Shown here: piece by piece, positions 56,336 through 64,000 of the stretch | How the letters are laid out: the number at the start of each line of letters is the position of its first letter | Position numbering within the stretch: position 1 is the stretch's first letter | Assembly: GCA_022749755.1 (NCBI GenBank) | Contig: CM040443.1 | Span: 11,071,744 to 11,135,743, forward strand | Direction: 5' to 3' | DNA length: 64,000 bases | Source of the DNA: Azadirachta indica | Lineage: Eukaryota > Streptophyta > Magnoliopsida > Sapindales > Meliaceae | The notes under the pieces: generated by a model | Told to the model about the DNA's origin: nothing | Seen by the model: the letters and a program-made list of their open reading frames with translations, nothing else | Databases searched by the model: none | Program-made: the position numbers and the translations under genes

Positions 56336-59300
56336 TTAACTGCCATGGCCCACAGCGACTTTCCCTACAGGTGAATGTTCTCTTTCATGGTCTGTCAACA
56401 ACACAGCTTCGGCAAAGCTCTTAGACATCTTCTTTATGAAGTCATTAGACAGTGAAACTGGATTTTGTTGTTCACTAACAACTACTGACAGAGGAGCCAC
56501 CCGGCTAGCTTGCTGTCCAGCCTTTCTTTCCTGCATTGCTTTCTGCCGCTGCTCGTAAAAGTAAAAATCATCTAGGATGGATGAATACATTTCATAGTTC
56601 TTAAAAATGTTCAGCATCTCAATACCCTGTTCCATTTCAACCTGCAAATTGAAGCAGTTAATCAATGTTAATGGATGATTTTATCTCCAACATTAGATGA
56701 GAAAAGACAACGCACACCATTGATATGATGCTAAAACTCAATTTTACTTCTAATGCACTTTGAAGATTTTTGATATCAGTAACTTTATATATTGATTTGG
56801 CTCATGTGACAGGCTCATGCCTACACTCCTAGTCAAGTTATAAATTGCATTTAAGTGAAAACCCTTTTACAAATGACAAGTTCATCATAAAGAAAACTAC
56901 TCCAGGCAACTAGAAATTAAACAAGGAATCAAGTCATCTACTCAGAAATTATCCTTTCATAACCTCAGCTCACTCAAGATGGATCTGCATATTGGTGGTC
57001 AGATCCTGTAGATCATACAATTGGCATCTCGACTTTCAACATAATTGCACAAAGGAACTATTACAACCCAATGGGAAGAGTCTACTGCTGACATGTTATT
57101 TGCCAAAACTTCAAGAAAATACTAAAATGGCTACTGTAATAGTTGCAGAATTTGATGACTGCCTAACTTTATAAGTGCAAACAAATAGTAGAGTGAAGCA
57201 GATTGTGCTTGTCACAACTAATCGGTTAAATTGTAGCAGTAGATAATTACTGCAGCCAGTCGATTCTTAAGAATGTAAGTACTATGAAGTGAGAGCATGG
57301 TGGCATTTAAGAGGGCATGCAACATTCCTCGTGAAATAGGACTGAATCATGAATCATGGTAAAGTCTTACCTCTTGAGTATCTCTACTATTAGTGACTGG
57401 CTTGTTGTCATTATTTTCAAGTAAAATGTGTCGGAACTGACTGTTTGGAACATCCTTAATCACGTGCCATTTGACAGGGAACTGTCCAGACCACTTATCC
57501 TGCAGCCAATAATCCACGCTCTTGTCAAAGTCTACTGGTCCCACCATTTCCGCCACCCCACAAAACTGGGCACTAGCATTTACCTGCATACAATTGTAAG
57601 ATGCAAAAACAGAGATCAGTTCATAAGTTTGAAGCTCCCTTTTGTGGTTTCCAAATGAAACTTCCTAGGAAGAATAAACAAATTAAACAAGTGATTGATT
57701 GCAAAAAGAATCCACAGAGAAATATCAGTGAGCACTTTTGTGAGGAAGCTGCCAGTATGGATAATAATAAAGAACAAATACCTCATCTAATTTATGCATG
57801 GACACTCAAACCAAAAAGAAGTAGCAAAAATAAATTCAAAGAAGAAGTTCCAACATCGGTGAGAATCCAATGCCCCAAAAACCCAAGGGTTCCTCCAGAA
57901 GGTTTGTCCACAGAGGGTGAGTCAAGGCCTAAGATCAAGCCAAAAGCCATAGTCAATGGACAACAGGTGAAGATTCCTATACTACCCCTTGTTGGTCCTG
58001 TGGGATGAAGGAGGCTAGGTTAGCCAACCCATTAATTGTGCATGTGCATTGCAATGCACAAGTTTAAATGTGCAAGACCAGCCAACCCATTAAAAAATGA
58101 ACCAAAATAACAGGAACTGCACAAACAAGCGTGCACAAGAATGAACTGTGCCAAATTAGAAAGTGTTTATTGCAAAGCATTTGCATCAGAACAGCTGTCC
58201 TTTCATCAATTGTCCATTTACTTTTATTCGACACCCAGAAAACCCTTAACCTTTCTTTGTTCACCAAGTTCTGATGATGACTAGTGCCAGACCCTCCAAA
58301 CTTAATTTCGTGGAAACTAGTGAGATGCAAAATATCCAAGGGAGGTGGCCCAGGGAACTTCAAAATCCAAGGGCTTTTACCACTCAACCCAACACCCTGG
58401 GGTTTGATCATTGTTCTTATTAGTGGAATTTCATTTTCTCGAGTCAATTACTTTAGCAGATTAAACAAGATTTTAGCATAGGCAAATAATATGTCAACTT
58501 CTATTTGACAATTTATCCAACATTTGGGAATATGAGACTGGGTAATGTACCGAAAACAACAGAAAGATTGGGCACGCCTGATTTTTCTCCTTTGCTTCAC
58601 GATATGCGGCATCCAACTTTTTGTTTCCATTCGGAGTGCTAGCCCAGACACCATACTTTATGCTTTTGTGAACATTATCTTCACTATAAGATTTGATGAT
58701 GAAGAACTTTGCATGTTTATAGTTGGTGACAAAATCCACATGGTTGTAAGACTCTCTAAGAACTTCATCAATTGTTCCACTTTTGCTATTATCAATAGTA
58801 GATGCATTTGCTGTCGTCCGAATTTTTGGCTTAAATGCCCTAGGTCCTCTATTTCGCTCACTTAGGGTATCCAGAGTGACAGTACAACTACACAAGAAGT
58901 CATTACATTTTCCCCCTTGTCTGCCTTCATTAAGTGTGGGCCAGTTCTGACCATTGACCCCCATACTAGAAGTGGAGACACCTCCATAATCAGAACCTCG
59001 ATCAATTCGAACATGAGAGTAGCCTCGATAGCTGGACCCTGAACAAGATCCAAACCCATAATATGATCCTTTCTGTTGAGAAGCCTGCACAATATTTCAC
59101 TGTTAGAATTTGCACCATATTTCAGTACATCGGAAATAATTGTTCACTATGGTACTATAGGAAAAGGTTAAAGCCAAATCAATTCAGATGTTTGAGAGCA
59201 CATCATAATCAGGTATGAGAGTTAGAAACGGACGACTCAGGAAGTGACTCCAGACAATCTCTTGGTTTTTACAGCACATTTCCACTGCATGTCATCTGTC

Positions 59301-62300
59301 GATTAATTGCTGCTAGCATTTCTTTTAATGTACAATCTGATTTTATAACCCAACAAATGACACCTAAATAACCGACTGTAGCATGGATCTGTTAAAAAGA
59401 TCAATTATACAATAAGTTTCCGGATTCCTGTCATGGCAAAAAAGGCTTCATAAGGAGCACCATGATTTAGAAACATACAAACTATGTTTCGGGAATTTGC
59501 TATGTCACTCAGCAGAAGCTCCTCAAAGCCACAGTTCAACTCATTTGAACTCCTTTCTCTCCAGTACAGCACAAAAAAAATACTTACAGATTTTGACAGG
59601 TCCAAAAGCACTTTTTTAAATGTAAAATCTGAAACCGTTAAATGTCAGAAGGGAAAAAAGGCAAGAAAGCTTCAAAAGTAAGTGAAAAGTTGTGCATAGC
59701 TAAGAAATCTAACCATTCCAAAATCATCCTGAGACAACTCTAATGATCTAATTGCTGTCAAAGAAGCCGCTGATGATGACAATTGAAGCAAAGAACTCTT
59801 CCCCTTCAATTGTTTTGACCAATCTGACCATAATCCACAGATTTCAGACCCCTCAAACCCTTGGTGCAAGAAACCACAACCAGAGTTTCCAAAAAGTTCA
59901 CTCCCTCTACTGGAAGATCCCAATGAAGTTGGGTAGTTGGATCTCAGACCAAATCTTTTGCCTTCGCCTCGGAGATCAATATGTGATGGTAGCTTTAGTT
60001 GAGAAACTGAAGTTGATGAAAGCATGTATGAGTTTTTTGGAGAAACAGGTTGCTGGAAACAAGAAGGATCAGAGCCTGAAAACTGCCGTGCATGATGCAA
60101 ATGACCATGACCCCTCGTGGAAGGCAGCTGTGTTGTTACTGAAGTATATGGTCTCTGCAGCATTTGAGGACTGTATCCATAACCATGAAATGCAATAGAT
60201 GGAGATTCATTGAGGGTGCCCTGCAGTAGGTAATGAGAAAATAGACACGTTGGCTAACATCCACCAAGAGATGAGACATCAAAACTTGAGAGAAAGGGAT
60301 AGTGATTTACACACATGAGAACTTATTTCCATGCCTTCATCATTAATATATGGAACGTATGTACCCTGTTTACTAGCTGCTGTGTCATAACCTGAGTGAC
60401 AAATGAGATGGAAATAAATAATATATGAACATCAGCTATGAGCGATAAAGCAGAAAAAAGTAGAAAAATCCATGCACCATAACCCAGGCAGCTGTAATCA
60501 GCACGGTACACTCGACATTCACAAATTCCTTCTACCATTGAACCCCTCCAGATGCATAAACCATTACCAATAAAAAGAATAGAACATCATTATCCATGCC
60601 AAAAACATGTATACTAGGGGGAAACAAGGGCTCTAGTCAACAAATAATCATGTCCATACAGTCAAATTTCACAAATTCAAGGAGAAATAAAGAACAATCT
60701 ATGGTGATTATCTTTTGCTTCACTTTCTCTTTGACAAATACATAAATGTAATAAAAAGAAGAGGGGAAAAAAAGAAGAGTTAGGATAATCGACAGGTCAG
60801 TGTAATGCTTTACGCACTCAAATAGAAGTACAAGGTAAACAATCTAAAAGCTTCAAATTCGAGAAAAGGTGAAAGAAAGTCCTTCTATCACAACAAAAGA
60901 TTTCCAACAAAGTCAGATTTTATTCCATGTTGATCATCTTCAATCCCACCAAAAGCATGCCAACTCATTCCAAAAAATTTTATCAACCTCTTTTTATCTG
61001 CAAAAACTCAAGCTTCCCAAAAATTTCAACAAAGGCAGAACTGAGTTAGAATAAACCAATCACTACCAAAGAAGCTAACTATGAGGCTTAACCAAACTAG
61101 CACCACAAAAGCTTAATTATGATTCTTTACAATTCCTTTGTCACTTGACAATATAATAGAAGATAATTTACAGTTTTCCCATCTTCTTTGCAAATGTAAC
61201 ATCTACTAACAACAAGTTTGCCTGTCTGCAAGAGTAGCAGTCCATGCATATGAAGAGCAGCCTTTTGAAGATGCTTGAGTACATGGAAAGAAAACAAACC
61301 TCTCCTTCCCTCATAAGTATTCACAAATAGAGTTGACCTTAAGCTTCTTACTCATAGTATATTCTCATCCGAAAAAACCTGCAACCACCTCACTTACCCT
61401 TAATCTATACAAACAAGATCAAAATGACACCAATTTCCAGATCAAATATTCCTCTTAGAATTTAAGGATGCCAATTAGTCATCCCCATGGAATAAGAGAA
61501 ATAAATCTGCCACCGTCCCATTATCCTCTTCAGCTATTGTAGAGAAATAGGATAACCAACCATCGAAAGCTATCATTTGCCACCAAAACTCCTTACAAAA
61601 AAAATCCATCCAGCCATCTCAAACAGCAAGGAAAACTCATTAAACAAAATTGCCAGTCTACTTCAAGACCCATTCAGAAACCTACTCCAATTAGGATCTT
61701 GACCATTGGAGTGCACTGATCACCTAGTTCAATCCTGTATTTCAATCCTTACCCTAGGCCATCTCAAAAGGCCCTCAACATAGCATAATGCCACAGTCAT
61801 TTACCAAGTAAACCTATTAAAAGTTGTTTTAACTCAACTTGACCACGCTTAAAAAGAGAAGAGTTAACCACATTCCAATCAAACAAACAATATTTGAACA
61901 CATTACTAAACACCACAGCACATGCACCCCTCCCCACTCCCCAATACTCCCAAACACACTAAAGTGGAAAAGGAAGAAAAAATTCCTCTGCAATTCTTCT
62001 GGCTGCTTTCCATCATAACTGGAATTAGAAAAATGACATGTACTAAACAGATAATCTAGAAATAACTTTTTCCATAGCATTGAAATTCAGCTCATAAAGT
62101 AGCATTGCCACTTTGCATACACACAGGATTTTGGAAAGTCAATAACAATGCAAGATCAACCTTCTAATAATGTGACTTCAGCTCATGCGCATGTTGACGA
62201 TAAAATCTAAGTTTAGAAAACCAAAACGCAGAACATCCCCCATCCTCTCAACCAGAATAATCATTTATTTACTACATAGTTAAGGTCTTAAACCAACCAT

Positions 62301-63320
62301 AAGCATTTGCATAAAAAAGATAATTGCCAGAACCCACAAAGTACGAATACATGCTTCTGAGAGTTTACGCAAGCAATGTGCATGAACTGCACCTCTCAAA
62401 CAAGATAGCATCTAAGAGACGTACAATGAACTAACCTCCTGAACTGTAGACTGATGGTGCCTGAGAGAAATAGGCATCGGACAAGTAGCCAGTCTTATGG
62501 CATCCAATAGCACTTAGAGATCCTGACTGATCTACATAATCGCTCCGAGGACCAGCAGTCACTGCATTCTGTGGAGAACCAAACATTTTCATCAATTGCC
62601 AAAAGGTTACTATGAACAGATTAAAAAATCACAGATTGACAGCACTAGAAACTACCTGAGCATTGACCATGTTTAGATTCGCAGTCTTTTCTTCAGTATC
62701 CAGAATCAAAAGGTTCAGATATTTGGCAGAGTCTAAAATTCATGAAATACCAGCCAGATAAGCTACTCAACTGGAACATACATTAAAAAAACAAAAACAA
62801 CAACGTACACACAAATCCATCTGTGTATGATCACCGCAGACCAACACAAACTAACTCGTGACTGTTACCAAAACTTGAAACCCAAAGTGTGTAAGAAATG
62901 CACAAGATTTTGTCGTGCACTTTTTATGAAAACACAAACTGTGAATCACAAGCAAGCGTAATGCACATAAACCTTCCATCGTAATTTTACAGAGCACTAA
63001 TTCCATTGAAATATGACAACAATAAAATAAAACAAAATAAAGCTAATAAATCAGCATCTTAACAAACAAAATAATAGTTTGCACGCTCTCTAACCAACGA
63101 TTAATGATCCTAACTCGTTTGTGAAACACAATCACTACCTGGATCGTCGAAAATACTAAACCAGCGAAAAATCAACAGTAAAAACTGAACACAAGAAATT
63201 TCCAAATGAAATCCATTATTTCTACAAAATTATTTAGCGATGTTAAAAGAAAATTAAACAGGTAGGCCTAATTATTTACATACCAGTAAAGGTTAACCGA
63301 TCAGAGCTTGGCTGTGCCAT
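56336..63320 (-). CDS. ECT-family YTH-domain m6A RNA reader, eight coding exons
   Basis: Minus-strand exons 63320-63284, 62732-62656, 62568-62436, 60391-60315, 60220-59714, 59084-58551, 57583-57371 and 56641-56336 join in phase to 627 aa. The N-terminal 380 residues are disordered and rich in Ser, Gly, Tyr and Gln ([32 protein letters not shown]), typical of YTHDF-type proteins that form condensates. The YTH domain (about 400-560) starts [20 protein letters not shown] and holds the aromatic cage W424 (GVWAS), W481 and W486 ([11 protein letters not shown]); the spacing of 57 and 5 equals that of Arabidopsis ECT2. [20 protein letters not shown] and [20 protein letters not shown] complete it. 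It is expected to bind m6A in cytoplasmic mRNA. The neighbouring LTPG and DUF579 genes suggest the ECT9 branch (At1g27960, from memory). A ninth, in-frame 54-base exon is possible at 60478-60531. Confidence 0.93.
57584..58550 (-). other. ECT intron between exons 6 and 7
   Basis: 967-base intron. On its plus strand lies a 135-codon open frame (57601-58008) of no known family. It is rich in Lys/Pro, with [11 protein letters not shown] at its end. Confidence 0.7.
60392..62435 (-). other. 2-kb ECT intron between exons 3 and 4
   Basis: GT-AG intron (donor GGAG|GTTAGT, acceptor CACTCAG|GTTATG). It contains the candidate 54-base exon at 60478-60531; the remainder shows no other gene or recognised transposon. 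Confidence 0.65.
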
Positions 63321-64000
63321 TGCTGTGAAACAAAATAATGTATATGCAAGTACGTGCGTTTTCGTGATCAGTTGGGAAAAATTAAAACTTGAGGGTCTGT
63401 TTGCGGGAATATTTGGTGAAATTGTGGTTAGAATTTTGGTGGGTGTGGATTTGAGAGGAAAAGAATATGTAACATAAAAGCTGTGAAAAGGGGAAAAGAG
63501 GTTTAGGGTATAGAATCAGAGTGGATAGAAGTTGGCAGAAGTTTCTGCAGCTCTGGGAGTGATGAGACGAGAGGGGCAGGGATGGGTAAGGCAGAGAGAA
63601 ATATCTAACTACATCGACTCTCTGTTCGATTCTGTACATTGACATTGGAGTTTCGCATTTGGTGCTGTCGCGTTGGCGGAACCTCACTCGTCCACCTGCG
63701 CTCCATGCACTCTGCAATTGTTTCGACTTATGTGTTATCATTTATACGTTACTATGATGAATCAACTTAACCCACTTCTTCCCGAAGGGAAATCAATCTT
63801 ACCTTTCGTATCATCCAAAATTAATAAAATATTTCAACCAAAGAAAGTCAAGGTAACATTTTTTTTTCTTATTATTGTTTAAAATTTTAATGGATACAAG
63901 CTCTGAGTTTAAATCACTTAATATTAATACAAATAAAATGATATTTATTTATCATACAACGAAAATCATGCTCGCACATATGTCTTGAGCTTTTTAAATT
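63321..64000. other. 5' leader and promoter region of the ECT gene, then window end
   Basis: On the minus strand, about 63330-63600 is pyrimidine-rich leader-like sequence (CTCTTTTCCCCTTTTCAC type). A 119-codon open frame there (63382-63741) is low-complexity and not in frame with the CDS. No clear TATA box; nothing recognised after 63750. Confidence 0.5.

Noticed and set aside
59405..59611. Extra ECT exon between exons 5 and 6
   Set aside because: The frame is open but lacks usable splice sites in phase, and exons 5 and 6 already join in phase 0.
63382..63741. 119-codon minus-strand frame as the true N-terminus of the ECT protein
   Set aside because: It ends at a stop upstream of [11 protein letters not shown] and is composed of leader-type pyrimidine-rich sequence.
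1..64000. tRNA, rRNA, CRISPR arrays or LTR retrotransposons
   Set aside because: No T-loop-type GGTTCGAATCC block with a plausible cloverleaf, no rRNA motif, no regularly spaced repeats and no reverse-transcriptase/integrase remnants were found by reading.

Overview
This is plant nuclear DNA, almost certainly from a eudicot (I cannot fix the species; a woody rosid would fit). The evidence is split genes with short GT-AG introns, plant-only families (LHCA2, REF/SRPP, DUF579, GPI-anchored LTP, ECT-type YTH), AT-rich gene-poor spacers, and many microsatellites and small non-autonomous transposons. Gene models below were built by hand from splice sites and reading-frame phase; UTR ends are estimates.

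Layout, left to right: a REF/SRPP lipid-droplet protein (+, 124-1543); a small mitochondrial complex I P1-type protein (-, CDS 3310-3594, introns in both UTRs); an F-box/MYND-finger protein (-, 6270-7760); a gene-free AT-rich stretch of about 16.8 kb that holds a long inverted-repeat element; photosystem I antenna LHCA2 (+, 24579-25938); a small DnaJ-type zinc-finger protein (-, 28261-28554); the AlkB homologue ALKBH1 (-, 30493-33511, seven exons); a 2.2-kb AT-rich long-inverted-repeat element (33962-36127); a plastid-targeted DUF493 protein (+, 36686-39948) with a 352-bp hAT-like insertion in intron 3; a molybdenum-cofactor-sulfurase-like protein that lacks the PLP lysine (+, 41804-43110); a nested inverted-repeat element with a 9-bp target duplication (44930-46096); a DUF579 sugar methyltransferase (-, 48144-48989); a GPI-anchored lipid-transfer protein (+, 53118-54528); and an ECT-family m6A reader (-, 56336-63320, at least eight coding exons).

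The genes do not form one pathway; they are ordinary nuclear genes. Their order is informative. As I recall the Arabidopsis loci, REF, P1 and F-box/MYND match At1g67360-67350-67340 (with At1g67330 a DUF579 gene), while DUF579, LTPG and ECT match At1g27930-27950-27960. The window therefore looks like an unsplit version of two Arabidopsis blocks.

The observations most worth a second look are three long-inverted-repeat elements (two with exact 9-bp target duplications) that could form hairpin RNA, a 15-nt stretch complementary to miR398 in the 3' UTR of the ECT gene, an in-frame 54-nt candidate exon in ECT, the PLP-lysine loss in the sulfurase-like gene, and a GC-AG intron. I found no new multi-gene system.
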